From Doryteuthis pealeii (taxonomy: Eukaryota > Mollusca > Cephalopoda > Myopsida > Loliginidae), in the NCBI GenBank assembly GCA_023376005.1, contig CM042152.1, positions 80,600,479 through 80,664,478 on the forward strand: DNA of 64,000 nucleotides, given 5' to 3'. Below are positions 29,401 to 37,783 of this stretch, piece by piece. The position numbers and the translations under genes were made by a program. Within the stretch, counting starts at the first letter, position 1. Each line of letters starts with the position of its first letter. The notes beneath the pieces are model-generated. The model saw nothing but the letters and a program-made list of their open reading frames with translations, searched no databases and was not told the DNA's origin.

Positions 29401-31106
29401 TATTTATGCATGTTGTGTTAAATTTATATAAACTCCAACCAAATTGCTTGGATTTTAAAATCATCATTGACAAACATTTATTTAAAGAAAACAAAAACTG
29501 ATTTATTTTTTATTTTAAAATATAAAACTCAACTCATCAAGGAACTAAAATAATAATTATGGAATAGACTACCCCCCCTTTATTTATTGAAAAACTTAAA
29601 TATAAACATTAATACACTTTTATTTATTTTATTTTAAGTTCTTGTATACAAGAAAGCAAATTCCATTTTTTCAAATTTAGACTCTTTAAGTTCATGTTTT
29701 AATTTTATCTTAATGTCAACAAAATTTGAGTAAAAAAAAAAAGAATGGGGAATCTTTATGTAAACTTTTTAAAGTCATTACTGTGTTGGGATGAAGTTTT
29801 TAAAAGTTGTTATTTTTTACTTAAAATTATTCAAAAGCTGTTACAAAAAATGTGCAGTCCTTCTTTGGCCACTAGTTAACCAAGTCATTAACTCTTTCAC
29901 TGTCCCATTTAATCAAATTCCTAGCAATGTGCTGTGTGCAAATTTAGTTTAAATTTCATTTGCTGGTCTATTTTCTTCCTGTTGGGGAATTTTGCTGAGT
30001 TCTTTATTTTGACACCAAATTCAATTATTTTTGTTGGAAAATGAAGCGGTGAAAAGTTAAACCAGATTTTGATGCAGATGAAAATTTACATTTTTTTATA
30101 AGAAAATTTACCTGTGTTAAAATAGACTTTCATTCAATTCTTAATACCTGTTTTTCTTGATGTCTCACTTATTTAACTATTTAAAAAAAAAAGTTGTTTT
30201 CAAAATATTGTCTCTCTTTGTCTCATCTAATTTTAATAACAAATTTAATTTCAGTGGTTATGAGTTTACATAAATTGTTTTCATTTCTGGTTTCTGGACT
30301 TTTTTTTTCTTTAATGCATCACTGATTAGTTTTATGTCTAGTTCCTCCTTCCTTCATTTTCTATTTAGTAGAAAAATGCATGTCATTTTCTTTTTACTTA
30401 ACTATTAGTTTGTTTGTCTGTCTGTAAAAAGTTACTCTTAGACATTTGTTTAGATTAGTCCATCCATTTTTTTTTCTTAGTTCCTTACTTAGTTGACCTA
30501 AATAATTGTTAGAAGGAAGTACTGCATAGTTTCTTTTAGATTTAGTATAATTCTCTAAATGATCCCATAGTTTCCCCCCTTGTAATTTTGGTTGTTTATA
30601 ACATTTAGGGTTCAACAGGTGACCCAGCATATGTAGTAAAACTTTTTTTTTTTTTTTTTTAAATTTAAAAATTTTTTTTTTAAAAATTTTTAATTTTTAA
30701 AATTTTTAATTTTTAGGCCAATTTAGAAAATCTATATTAATGGCTAATTAAGTATTTAATTTTACAGATATGTTTTTTTTTTAATTATTTTTTTTTTTCT
30801 TCCAAATAAATAAAATGATGGAATAAGATAACTGTGAGGAACATTTACAGAGACTTGTTCAATATTCCTTCTAATTTTTGAATGGTCTAAACATGATCAA
30901 AATGTCTGTGTGCAACTGAAGAAGTGGGGTGTGCAAATAACTGAATGGAACAAAATATTTATTTTTAATATGATTGTTGATATTCTTTTTAAGTTTACAA
31001 AACAAAAATCAGAGTAAAAATAACCATCTACTTTTATTAATGAACCTTAAATAAATTTTTTGAAATTTGTGCAGCATTAAAACTTTACTAGAAATCTTAA
31101 TTTTTA

Positions 31107-31144
<38 letters not shown>

Positions 31145-34100
31145 TATTTCCAAAGCTTATTACCATTATTAATGCAAAAAAAAACCCAAAGGAAAAACAT
31201 TGCAAAATATGAAGTTAAACAACTGGATATATTCCCTATGTCAGTGTTTCTCAACCTTTTTTTTTTACTTGTAGAATAATTAAAACTCTGGGATACACTT
31301 AGAGTTTCAGTAAAATTGACCATAAATTAATCTTTCATTACAAAATTATTTGGGGTGAACCTGGGCCCAAATTACATTTTTTAATTTTTTTAGATGTTTT
31401 CCTGTAATGTGACTGTTTATTGTCCAAAAGACATCTCGTGCATTTTAAAGAAGCAAGCAACCAAATTACAATTTCTAGGGATGAAGATATGATAATAATC
31501 TGATTTTTTTTCCCCCCAGCAAATATGCCCATATAAGGCAGCATTTTTTTAAATTTTTTTTTTTAAATTTATTTAAAAAAAATTTATTTATTTAAAAAAA
31601 ATGTAAATGCCTCCTTGCTTGGTTCATTGCTTCACATGATTGTAAAATGCAGTTTCTTTGAATGATACCATGTGGCATAACTGATTCGAGACAATTACTG
31701 CTCATTTCCTTGTTGTGTGCATATGAATGTCCCACGCTTTGTTTACAATAGGGACAAGTTTGGAACTTTTTGATCATACCTTGTAAGCCCCCCTCCTCTC
31801 CCCATGGGGAGCAAAATTTATGTTCTGATGCTATTAACTTATATGCAAAATGTTTTAAATTTTCATTTTCTATTTTCTTACCTGTTGCTACCAAATTTAT
31901 AGTTGTATTTGCATTTTTCAACACAATCTGCCCTCTATGCACGCCTTTGTATAGTAAGGCATTCCTTAATGTTTGCAGTCATATACTAGTTACTAGCCAC
32001 CATAATCGTAATTTTAACTCTTTAAAAAAAAAAAAAATGTAGCTGTATGTCAAGGCTTTCAGACCACCCTGTACATAAATGTTTATTTTGTTGACCATCT
32101 TCTGTTTGTTAAAAAATAATCTTTCCTCTAATTTGTTGATATTGTTTGGGTAATAGGTTTTTTTTATTCATTTATTTATTTTTGTTTCATTATAATCATA
32201 AGAGACATATTTTATGGCTTGTTCTTTTTTTTATATATTTAGTCATTTAAGTGTATAAGCTGGTCACATGGGATTAAAATTTCAAGATTACCTAAAAACA
32301 AAGAAACACTTAGGATTTTTTTTTTTTTTTTTAAAGATGTGTTAGTTACTAGCCACTATAATCTTTCGTAATCCTTGTGATAATTTTCCTTATAATCTTT
32401 CTTAATCCTTGTGATAATTTTCCTTATAATCTTTCTTAATCCTTGTGATAATTTTCCTTTTTTGATGACCCTTGTTGGATCTGTGGTTTTTCTAAATAAA
32501 TCCTTCCCCCACCAAAACTCTTTATTCTCCTTTTGTATTTCCCTTTTTTCTTTTAACAGATGCAGATGCTATTAACCAAAAGAAGCGTCGAGAAGAGTTA
32601 CCTGTCTATGAACAGTGTGAAAACTTTGAGAATCCATTGAGATGTCCTGTGAAACTGTATGAATTCTATTTGTCGAAATGGTAAGTAAACAACAAAACTT
32701 ACTAATTTATGTAAATTGCTACAATTTTAACATTTCATAAACAAGGCTGCAAATATTTTTTTTATATTTGAATATGCGTTTCAATTTACCTGAACAAATA
32801 GTATTATAGTAAATGCTCAGTCGATAGAGGATCTGCTTAGGAACCACAAGATTCTAGGTTTAATACCACCCCTTGTCAATGTGTGTCACCCAGATACTTT
32901 ATGATGGCTTGGGCCGTCTTATTATGGTGTAATAATCTTGTCTTCTACTGAAAAGAAAGTTTGATCATGTGGTGAATGGGTTGAGTAAATACCTACTTTC
33001 TGATATCCATTTTTCTATTTCTCGCACACCTCTCACTTTTTGTATGCGCCTCACTTGCACAGAAATTCAGAAATCTGAATTAGTTTAATAGTTTTCTAAG
33101 AAGTGGCTCTTCTTTCTGGATGAGGCTCAACACTTTTTTTGAATGATCCTTGTAATGATTTCTATATATAATTTCACCAGCCTGACACACATGAACCAGT
33201 GTTTGTTATATTAGAGATCATAAGGCTTTGAATTTTCCCCACAGGATCACTTGCCAACAACTGAGGCTGGCACATCAAATAAACAAAACTAACCAATCTA
33301 TACATTAACATCAATGGTGGAGGCAAATGGTGTAATGGCTAGAGTCGACCTGAGTTCAAATCCTAGACAAGGTTGTCTAAATTTCACATAGCACTAATAC
33401 CCTTGGGAAAGGTATGCATCCACCTGCTCTCCTTCTGGTAAATAGAAGGGCAGACTGGACCCTTTAACCTTGGTTAGACAACCAGTCTAGGTGAAGGAAG
33501 CTCTGAATTTAAACCTGTTAAACTCCATGTAAAAAAAATTGAGCTAGTGTCACATCCTACTCATTTGGAGGTGTTGTTAAATGTACATTAACACCAAACC
33601 ACATTAATCCCAACACACCTGTGGATAACAATCAGGGTTGGCAATATCCATTGCTAAATGATATAACTTTGAAGATATGGAATGTCTTTAATGTACAATA
33701 TAAAGTTGTAGTGCCATAAATTCCTTCTGACAAAAAGAATTCATACAAATAACAGGCAACTAGAATTGCCATTAGTTATATTTAGTGACTTATTTCTTTG
33801 TCAATACCAAAATGAAATAATGTTACATGCTACATTTACTGAGATATTAGAAATTCATTTTATTATGAGGGAGTTAATTTTAGATTGCTATATCTTTTGT
33901 CTTTAACAATCATTCTGTGGTCAAGCTATGATTGATCTTATCTGCAACCCATAAATACTGCAGCTACACTGCCTCTTTATGTCAAACATGTCATCTTGTT
34001 GAATTCTTTTTCTACAACTGAAGGAGAGAAAAATTATCCAATTGCAGTATCTATTTATTTATTTATTTTTTCCAAACTTTATTTGTGTGTGTTGGGGGGG

Positions 34101-34912
34101 GGGGGGGGTTGTAATTAAACTCTTAACCTTGAGGGTCACACATTTTCACTCTAGAGGGACCACAATCTTAATAGACAGAAGAAAAAACCCAGCTAAATTT
34201 GCAAGTTAACAATCAATTTATTAATGAGAAATCTGATGTTTGTAATCACAAAAAGATTGCATATCAGTGTTAAATGAAGAGATTGACAAAATGGTCACAT
34301 CAGACACATGATTATATGATAGTTACAAATGCAGCTTACTCTTGACAGGATTCATTTTGGAGAAGAATTCACGTTCAGATTGGTATACAAAACGTGCTCA
34401 CTACTTGTTGGGAGAGTGGGATTAGGTTGGGGAATCGTCCAGATGGAAGCATGTGGATCTTGTGGCAAACAAGAAACTTGGATTTCAAATCCTCTGAACT
34501 CAGAAGAAGATAAATGAGTTTCATCTGCAGTTATATTGTTACTTCTTCAGTCAATGTTAAAAGTTGGGTGTAGGGCTGCATGAATGGGCCTGAGGGCCAC
34601 GGGTTGGGGAACCTTGATATATGGAAAAAAAAAAAAAAAAAAAAAATTTTTTTTTTTTTTTTCTATCTCCATATTTTTTGTAATTAATTTTAATTTCTTT
34701 TAATGTTTTATTTTTTTTTCAGCCCAGAGAGTATTAAGAATCGCAATGATGTATTCTACCTAATACCCGAAAGGTCCTGTGTTCCTGACAGTCCTGTATG
34801 GTATTCAACCCAATCACTCTCTAGTGACTTGATGACCAAAATGCTGAATCGAATACGATTAGTAAAAGAAATTCAAGAAGCAGCCATGAACACACAGCCA
34901 GTCTACGTGTGA
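159..34912 (+). CDS. ZMYM: ZMYM2/3/4-type MYM zinc finger protein gene (3' part, 13 exons)
   Basis: Proposed join on the + strand: 159-497, 1609-2512, 11457-11612, 12668-12750, 13975-14218, 17737-17918, 18555-18693, 19680-19904, 22705-23139, 24235-24360, 26798-27049, 32560-32680, 34723-34912. All introns are GT-AG and the phases agree, giving about 1131 residues to a TGA. Domain order: about eight MYM fingers (residues 1-390, each CxxC ... FCxxxC), a Ser/Pro-rich linker, a [11 protein letters not shown] segment, a Val/Pro-rich stretch, a [16 protein letters not shown] motif, acidic and Ala/Thr-rich linkers, then the conserved C-terminal ZMYM domain (about residues 790-1131). Vertebrate ZMYM2/3/4 are nuclear proteins associated with transcriptional corepressor complexes such as LSD1-CoREST. 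That role here is inferred from family membership. The 5' exons, start codon and promoter are outside the window. Which vertebrate paralogue is closest cannot be decided by eye. Confidence 0.9.
498..1608 (+). other. ZMYM intron with MITE
   Basis: GT-AG intron, AT-rich. The only structured item seen is the inverted-repeat element at 1308-1482. Confidence 0.8.
1308..1482. mobile_element. Inverted-repeat MITE, 24-bp perfect arms
   Basis: ACTGTTGTCCTCATCTTTAT at the left is repeated as its reverse complement at the right end (ATAAAGATGAGGACAACAGT). The arm sequence is shared with the larger elements at 14302-14694 and 53705-53890. Confidence 0.75.
1609..2512 (+). CDS. ZMYM: ZMYM exon: MYM fingers 3-8
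   Basis: The largest exon of the gene (904 nt). Acceptor TTTCAG|GTT, donor GAA|GTAAGT, phase 0 in and phase 1 out. Six finger units are visible by their paired motifs: completion at FCGTQC, then CSYC...FCSQSC, CAVC...MCSDPC, CDNC...FCSYMC, CAWC...FCSLNC and CDQC...FCSYNC. It ends in a Ser-rich tail. MYM fingers are zinc-binding protein-interaction modules. Base composition is clearly less AT-rich than the flanking introns. Confidence 0.93.
3793..3864. repeat. 36-bp tandem duplication
   Basis: Two adjacent, nearly identical copies of a unit containing GAGGACATGTTACCTTAGAA, with a period of 36 bp. Confidence 0.85.
6062..6210 (-). mobile_element. Remnant of a non-LTR retrotransposon RT C-terminus
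   Basis: Reverse-strand translation gives [20 protein letters not shown] and then a stop-disrupted tail. The R(V/I)..AWN.LP..VV block is typical of the C-terminal end of many animal non-LTR reverse transcriptases. GC content is higher than the host intron, and a short GT-rich tract flanks it. Confidence 0.5.
6628..6775. repeat. Hairpin with (TA)n loop
   Basis: Arms of about 40 bp (left core AAATCAGAAATGATTTTCTT, right core AATCATTTCTGATTTTAAAA) flank a TA-repeat loop. Confidence 0.75.
7557..7700 (-). repeat. Degraded tRNA-derived SINE (family A)
   Basis: Reverse-strand relative of the SINE at 42005. It keeps the GGATGTGACACA tail, the AGTTTAACAGG segment and the head region (TTACACCATGCCCC). 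Confidence 0.65.
11457..11612 (+). CDS. ZMYM: ZMYM exon: proline-rich linker (easily missed)
   Basis: A 156-nt open stretch between a CTCTGTTTTAAG acceptor and an AAAG|GTTAGT donor, phase 1 in and phase 1 out. It can therefore be inserted between the 2512 and 12668 exons without breaking the frame. It encodes KPQPPPPPPSR followed by a basic/polar segment ([14 protein letters not shown] and so on). GC content is far above the surrounding intron. The reverse frame is also open over part of it, but that frame has no splice logic. Because it is a multiple of three with matching phases, it could also be a cassette exon. Confidence 0.7.
12668..12750 (+). CDS. ZMYM: ZMYM exon: Gln/Thr-rich linker
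   Basis: 83 nt, acceptor TTTTTAG|GTGG, donor AAG|GTAATT, phase 1 in and phase 0 out. It encodes [19 protein letters not shown] and ends AQTQK. A low-complexity linker with no domain. It is placed by phase and by its sharp change in composition within intronic sequence. Confidence 0.8.
12897..13065 (+). repeat. SINE-like repeat (family E), copy 1
   Basis: Shares TTTGATTTAGTGCATCCT and CCAACTAAAGTTTCTTAAT with 23188-23455. Its end is more decayed than in that copy. Confidence 0.6.
13513..13890 (+). repeat. SINE family C, copy 1
   Basis: Shared blocks with 28064, 42735 (reverse) and 48965: GTCCTGGTGG, CCCTAGCACCTATATGATTG, ACCCTTTTTATCATATAT, GAGTGGTAGT and ATCTATGGGTTAAATAGA. About 370 bp. 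Confidence 0.8.
13975..14218 (+). CDS. ZMYM: ZMYM exon: Ser-rich run and [11 protein letters not shown] motif
   Basis: 244 nt, acceptor TTTCAG|AGT, donor ACAG|GTAAGT, phase 0 in and phase 1 out. It starts with a Ser/Thr-rich run, including an (AGT/AGC)n serine repeat at 14056-14079, then reads [20 protein letters not shown], which resembles the conserved central motif of ZMYM2/3/4. The serine codon run is a possible length-polymorphic site. Confidence 0.9.
14302..14694. mobile_element. Long-arm inverted-repeat element with hammerhead-like core
   Basis: Arms of about 80 bp. The left arm runs TTATTCGGACTATTGTCCTC...TTTCGGCCGATGTG...CAGGTATTT. The right arm is its reverse complement with a few changes. 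On the - strand the left arm reads CTGAAAA, then a GGCC...GGCC hairpin, then GAAACG. On the + strand the right arm reads CTGAAGA, then GGC...GCC, then a decayed AAAATG. The middle is about 230 bp of unrelated sequence. Confidence 0.75.
15031..16430. mobile_element. 1.4-kb terminal-inverted-repeat element containing an 85-bp tandem array
   Basis: It begins TACAGTCCCAGGCG and ends CGGCTTGGGACTGTA, giving a TIR of about 13 bp. No transposase frame was seen, so it is probably a non-autonomous DNA element. About 270 bp of its interior (15755-16015) recurs at 46030-46345, inside another element. An 85-bp tandem array occupies 15430-15750. Confidence 0.65.
15430..15750. repeat. 85-bp tandem repeat, about 3.5 units
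   Basis: TATTTCGCATCATGTGACAA recurs at 15480, 15565 and 15650, an exact 85-bp period, with partial units at 15441 and 15735. Each full unit contains GTGACAACAAGTCAC, a small hairpin. Confidence 0.9.
16885..17085 (-). repeat. SINE family B, copy 1
   Basis: Reverse strand. Carries the TATCAGCCAGACAG, GGAGTCTATCC, GGAGCGCCACAC and ATCTCCCCACTTT blocks and ends in a tRNA-like head (CTCTACCGACTGAG). Confidence 0.75.
17737..17918 (+). CDS. ZMYM: ZMYM exon: Val/Pro-rich motif
   Basis: 182 nt, acceptor TTTCAG|ATG, donor AAA|GTAAGT, phase 1 in and phase 0 out. It encodes the alternating Val/Pro stretch [18 protein letters not shown] and a second one, [13 protein letters not shown], which are hallmarks of this part of ZMYM2/3/4 proteins. 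Confidence 0.92.
18339..18445. repeat. Dispersed repeat fragment
   Basis: GGTGATAGTGAATGTGTATA...CTGCCCTTTATATAT closely resembles 53871-53965, where the same block follows a hammerhead-like motif. Confidence 0.55.
18555..18693 (+). CDS. ZMYM: ZMYM exon: [16 protein letters not shown] motif and acidic tail
   Basis: 139 nt, acceptor TGTAAAG|GAG with a modest polypyrimidine tract, donor ATA|GTAAGT, phase 0 in and phase 1 out. It encodes [20 protein letters not shown], strongly conserved among ZMYM2/3/4, and then an acidic SSSEEDEE segment. Confidence 0.92.
19680..19904 (+). CDS. ZMYM: ZMYM exon: Ala/Thr-rich and acidic linker
   Basis: 225 nt, acceptor ATTTCAG|AAC, donor TCAT|GTGAGC, phase 1 at both ends. 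It contains an alanine run from a (GCT)n tract at 19710-19735 and then an acidic, likely unstructured segment ([15 protein letters not shown]). Without splicing, the frame runs on for about 36 codons of hydrophobic intronic sequence before a stop. Confidence 0.85.
19905..22704 (+). other. ZMYM intron, 2.8 kb
   Basis: AT-rich. It contains SINE B copy 2 (21719-21935) and a possible hAT-type MITE (21934-22255, starting CAGTGTTTCCTAAGG). An AATAAA at 21074 could serve an intronic polyadenylation site, but nothing else supports one. Confidence 0.6.
21719..21935 (-). repeat. SINE family B, copy 2
   Basis: Reverse strand: AGAGTGGCCTATTG, ATCAGCCAGACAGCGAGGGA, GCGCTAGACCAAGG and GGTGGAGCAC, then the head CTCTACCAACTGC. 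About 210 bp. Confidence 0.8.
22705..23139 (+). CDS. ZMYM: ZMYM exon: start of the conserved C-terminal domain
   Basis: 435 nt, acceptor TTTTAG|CAA, donor TGG|GTAAGT, phase 1 at both ends. A basic stretch ([20 protein letters not shown], a possible nuclear localisation signal) is followed by the family domain: [38 protein letters not shown] and [11 protein letters not shown]. This C-terminal ZMYM domain (DUF3504-type) is thought to be related to tyrosine recombinases that have lost catalysis. Confidence 0.95.
23188..23455 (+). repeat. Chimeric SINE (family E head, family A tail)
   Basis: The first half matches 12897-13065. The second half (CTAGTCTAGAAGGAAAACTG...AAGAAATTGACCTTGT...GGAGGGGTTGGTAAAT) matches the 3' half of family A SINEs. 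A (GT)n(TA)n tract follows. Confidence 0.7.
24235..24360 (+). CDS. ZMYM: ZMYM exon: C-terminal domain ([14 protein letters not shown])
   Basis: 126 nt, acceptor TTGTAG|GCA, donor CTTG|GTAAGA, phase 1 at both ends. It encodes [20 protein letters not shown] and [14 protein letters not shown], a near-invariant segment of the ZMYM C-terminal domain. Confidence 0.95.
24361..26797 (+). other. ZMYM intron, 2.4 kb
   Basis: AT-rich. It contains a GACTCCGACTCC-type repeat fragment (24870-24965), a block ending TGCGCCCTCTGCTGGGCGTA (25555-25620) that recurs inverted near 42988-43020, and a decayed inverted-repeat element (26150-26620). Confidence 0.55.
26150..26620. mobile_element. Decayed copy of the 14302-type inverted-repeat element
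   Basis: TTATCCTCATTTTGATTGTT, then AATGTTTCAGCTG and CTTTAGGTATC, matches the left arm of 14302-14694 with many changes. The AAAATCTGGATGGACAGTGG...CAACAGCCCAAGTAAAATAA part is the decayed opposite arm. The inner TTTATTCAATCCACA block is also shared. Confidence 0.6.
26798..27049 (+). CDS. ZMYM: ZMYM exon: C-terminal domain ([20 protein letters not shown]); 3' end uncertain
   Basis: Acceptor TTCCAG|GTC, phase 1 in. It encodes [20 protein letters not shown] and [12 protein letters not shown], characteristic of the family, ending in LRYY. The donor is ambiguous. GAT|GTAATA at 27050 and GCA|GTACGC at 27032 both keep phase 1, and neither is strong. I prefer 27049 because the spacing from LRYY to the next conserved block then matches the spacing I remember for vertebrate members. 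Reading on without splicing continues to a stop at 27237. Confidence 0.85.
27226..27460 (+). repeat. tRNA-derived SINE family A
   Basis: Head GATGTAATGGTTAGAGTCGT with box-B-like GAGTTCAAAT, then TAGCGCTAATACC, GGTAAATAGTAGGGC and the AAACCTGTTAATCTCCGC tail. Confidence 0.85.
27627..27850 (-). repeat. SINE family B, copy 3
   Basis: Reverse strand: TATCAGCCAGACATCGAGGG, CACTAGACCAGGAAG, ACACACCTACCGTCAGCTCC and a decayed head. Confidence 0.8.
28064..28480 (+). repeat. SINE family C, copy 2
   Basis: GTGGATGAGCAGTCACGAAC, CCCTAGCACCTATATGATTG, ATGGTGAGGTTCCAGTTCTG and GGTCCCATCTATGGGTTAAA, ending at a short A-rich tail. Confidence 0.85.
28735..28930 (+). repeat. Diverged SINE family A
   Basis: GTCGTTAGAAATGGAATCAG, TTTAAATCTTGGACAAGGCT, GCTAATGCCCTTGAGAAAG and CCTCTAGCTATGAGC follow the family A consensus with many substitutions. 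Confidence 0.6.
31592..31942 (-). other. Unrecognised 116-codon open frame in a ZMYM intron
   Basis: Open frame antisense to the ZMYM gene, with a Cys/His cluster ([15 protein letters not shown]) near its middle and a C terminus QARRHLHFF. No splice or promoter context is visible and I cannot match it to a family. It may be a remnant of a mobile element ORF. Listed because its length and composition stand out from the AT-rich intron. Confidence 0.2.
32357..32458. repeat. 34-bp tandem triplication
   Basis: TATAATCTTTC(G/T)TAATCCTTGTGATAATTTTCCT occurs three times with a 34-bp period, about 100 bp upstream of a ZMYM splice acceptor. Confidence 0.9.
32560..32680 (+). CDS. ZMYM: ZMYM exon: C-terminal domain ([16 protein letters not shown])
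   Basis: 121 nt, acceptor TTAACAG|ATG, donor ATG|GTAAGT, phase 1 in and phase 2 out. It encodes a basic [12 protein letters not shown] segment and then [17 protein letters not shown], again diagnostic for ZMYM2/3/4. It is too short to stand out as an ORF and is recognised by homology. Confidence 0.93.
32813..33005 (+). repeat. tRNA-headed SINE (family F)
   Basis: Box-A-like GCTCAGTCGATAGAGGATCT and box-B-like AGGTTTAATACCACC are followed by a body not seen elsewhere in the window. Confidence 0.5.
33316..33590 (+). repeat. tRNA-derived SINE family A
   Basis: AATGGTGTAATGGCTAGAGT, GAGTTCAAATCCTAGAC, GCACTAATACCCTTGGGAAA and TCACATCCTACTCATTTGGA. An internal deletion removes part of the head. 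Confidence 0.85.
34110..34612. mobile_element. Possible hAT-type MITE
   Basis: The right end reads GGGCCTGAGGGCCACGGGTT...GGGGAACCTTG, a pattern common at hAT-element ends. The left side has AACCTTGAGGGTCACAC. The boundaries and target duplication are unclear. Confidence 0.35.
34723..34912 (+). CDS. ZMYM: ZMYM terminal coding exon
   Basis: Acceptor TTTTTTTTTCAG|CCC, phase 2 in, TGA stop at 34910-34912. It encodes [39 protein letters not shown] and a short C-terminal tail. The FYL.PERSC and DSPVWYS blocks are conserved to the end of ZMYM proteins, so the C terminus is complete. Confidence 0.95.
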
Positions 34913-34954
34913 TTTTCAGCCTCTTATCTCTTTGTCTTCTCTCATTTTCTTTGT

Positions 34955-34989
<35 letters not shown>

Positions 34990-35570
34990 GTTTCCTACAG
35001 ACACCCCCCACCCCATTACCCCCCCTTCTGTAAATCTTGGCTGCTTAGTTTAACAAAATCCTCCAACTGGCATGTGTGTTCTCATTTGCTGCAACAGCAG
35101 GATGGCTATCATCAGCATGAGCAACAGAAACTAAAGCAGTTCTGTTTCTTCTCTTCTCTTCTCAACCTGTCTTCATTTGGTTTTTTTTGGGTTGTGTCTT
35201 GCTATCCAGCATTCACCACCACCTACCACCACCACCACCACCTACCACCACCACCACCACCACCATGATGTCAATAACCATGACAGTGACCTCTACTCAC
35301 TCACAGACCATAGCAAGCCATAGTATGTGACAGCTGTTGTTCATTCCATAGCGCTTGCTATATATCCTCCATTGTAGACTGCCGACACAGCTAACATTTA
35401 TATACATGCATATGTGCATGTATGTGTTTATATATATATATGTGTGTGTGTATGTATATATATATATATAGTGTGTATATGTAAATATATATGCATGTAT
35501 TTATATATGCGCATACATACATATATATATATGTGCATATATGTATATACACATAAAAATACGTAGATAC

Positions 35571-35619
<49 letters not shown>

Positions 35620-35719
35620 TTTTAAAAGTATTTGAAAGGAAAATAAGATTCATACTTATATGTGAATGTCTTGTGCTTTTTGTATGTTTCTTCCTAGGGA
35701 AAAATCATTCTGAATAAAT
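34913..35719 (+). other. Probable ZMYM 3' UTR and first plausible poly(A) signal
   Basis: The non-coding stretch after the stop contains a (CT)n tract (34956-34990), a (CCA)n tract (35217-35265) and a long TA/TG-rich segment (35400-35615). An AATAAA lies at 35714-35719. The real cleavage site is not determined and other A-rich sites follow downstream. Confidence 0.45.
35400..35615. repeat. TA/TG/CA-rich microsatellite
   Basis: Interrupted ATATGTATAT and TGTGTGTATG tracts ending in ACACACACACA. Open frames across it are simple-repeat artefacts. Confidence 0.85.
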
Positions 35720-35982
35720 GAGAAATCAAATTTTTATTGGTGTTTTGGATTTTTTCTTTTTTTCTTTTTAAGAATTTTTCAATATTTTTTCTTGATGATT
35801 CAACTGAGTTAATCCTAAGATTTGTCTATGAAAATATTTCATTTCTCTTTTCTAAAAGATGCTTTGCTAATCCAATTTTATTTGACTTATTCCACACAAA
35901 TATCACTTTTTTTTTTTTTTTTCTCTTATCTTTCTATTCTATCTTCTCATTCTTTTTCTCAAGCATCTTTTGTAAGCATCTT

Positions 35983-36017
<35 letters not shown>

Positions 36018-36206
36018 TGTGAAAAAATAAGTCTCATATTTTAATCAGTTTTCAAATTATGTAGTGTTTTAAATATTAAAACGTTTTTGTATACACATGT
36101 TCTAATTGTATACCACCTTTTTATTTATTTTTTTTTTTTTAAATTTTAAGCAAAAACCGTTTTAAAAAAAAAAGATGCTGTTGTAACAAAATTGAAATGT
36201 ATGAAT

Positions 36207-36243
<37 letters not shown>

Positions 36244-37290
36244 TTTATATATAATTTTATAACCAAATGCCAACATCACCAGGCGATATTTGTATGTCCT
36301 GATGAAGATTATAGATATATATTTGATAATCAAAATATTTTAAATGTTAACAATAATTTTCAAATATTAATAAATCATGCTCACAACTTTTATTTTTCCC
36401 ATACTTTTCCACATATCGTCGGAATGATTTCCATTTCTTCCTTTTATTTATTTATGCAGTTATGATTAAAATTTAATGCTTTATAGTGCTCTATGCACAA
36501 AAAGGCAAACAAATAAAATAAGAAAATAAAGCAAGATAAAAACTCCCCACATTTTGAATCAAAGTTCACCTGATAATTGGTATGAAATTAAGTTGTGAGT
36601 TTTTATCCTGTTTTGCATTATCTAATTTAATATATTTTATTACATTAAAACTTAAATACTTGGGCACAAAATTAAAAAAAATCTTTTTAATAGTAAATAT
36701 AAAAAAAATTCTGATGCAAGAGATAGCAATAGGCATTTGATTGATAGCAAAAGTTTTGTTATCACCAAAAGTCAACATTCAGCCTCAAAGCATCTCTTAA
36801 TCTGTGTATATAATATAACAACTTTATTTCTTCTTTGGAGATGAGACGTGTTTTTAAAAACAAACTATTGGGACCAGAACTTTAAAAAAAAATTTTTTTT
36901 TTTTTAAATTTTTTTTTTTTTATTAAATTTAAAAAGTTAAATGTAAAGCTGAGCAATTTCTGATGCCTAGTCGTCTAGATAAATCTGTCCAAATTTGAAA
37001 AAAAAAAAAAAAAAAATTATGAAACCTGTCTCAATATTTTTTAAACAAGAAATAAAAAACAAGATGTGTTGAAAAAGTATTGAGACTGAAGCTGTATTTA
37101 CCAAAACAGTTATGAACAATGAATGAAAAATGAATAGTCCACTTGGCAGTCAACATGCTTATTCCAGTGAGTTTTCAATTATTCAAAACGCCTTTGAAAT
37201 TCTTTGATATGTGATGCAGTACTGTCTTATTTCTTTAAATGGTCTCTGTCCTTAAATTTTCAGTTTAGGAAACATGAAGTTGCTCATAAT
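35720..37290. other. AT-rich intergenic stretch
   Basis: Homopolymer runs and one (TA)n tract (35985-36014). No exon or recognised repeat seen. Confidence 0.5.
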
Positions 37291-37783
37291 TGTTACACAA
37301 TTCATGGGTAGCCTATGAATTGTGTAAGTAGTGTAGTTGGGATTTGAATTGAATTTATGGAAATTCAAATCGAAGAGTTGAATGGAAAATTACTTTCTAC
37401 TATTATGACTGGCAGACTGCGACCTCTACTTGACCCCTTCTGAAACACATGCCAATAGTGTGACAGAAATCAGTTTTTAGTTAGCATTTGCTGGCCAACC
37501 AGTCAGCTCAAGATGCCGCTTCTCATTCACTCAGAAATCCTTTTGGGCTGTAGTTGTTTTGTTAATAAAGGTATATAAACAAACAACAAAGTCTTGTTTA
37601 ATTAATCAACAAGAAATGCACAGATTGATCAGCTTGGAAGAAAGAAATCAACCCACAGAAGAAAGCCCAAAGGAAGATGGTGGCTGACAAAGTAGACAGA
37701 GAAAAGTAGAAGAACCAATCCATCATCCCTTCATCCTCTCTCTCACCAATTATATACCTGATATATTAAAGAGGTATATAGCA
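37291..37783 (+). mobile_element. Solo-LTR-like sequence, copy 1
   Basis: Starts TGTTACACAATTC and ends GGTATATAGCA. Alignable by eye along its length with the LTR at 60070-60875 (GGGTAGCCTATGAATT, AACAACAAAGTCTTG, AAGAAATCAACCCA, GGTGGCTGAC). An AATAAAG lies near 37565. The flanking duplication is imperfect (ATAAT/ATAAC). Confidence 0.65.

Larger units (their letters stand above)
27050..32559 (+). other. ZMYM intron, 5.5 kb
   Basis: Contains SINE A (27226-27460), SINE B (27627-27850), SINE C (28064-28480), a diverged SINE A (28735-28930), an unrecognised antisense ORF (31592-31942) and a 34-bp triplication (32357-32458). From 28930 to 31230 I see only AT-rich sequence. A hAT-like end (CAGTGTTTCTCAACCTTTTT) lies at 31242. 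Confidence 0.6.
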
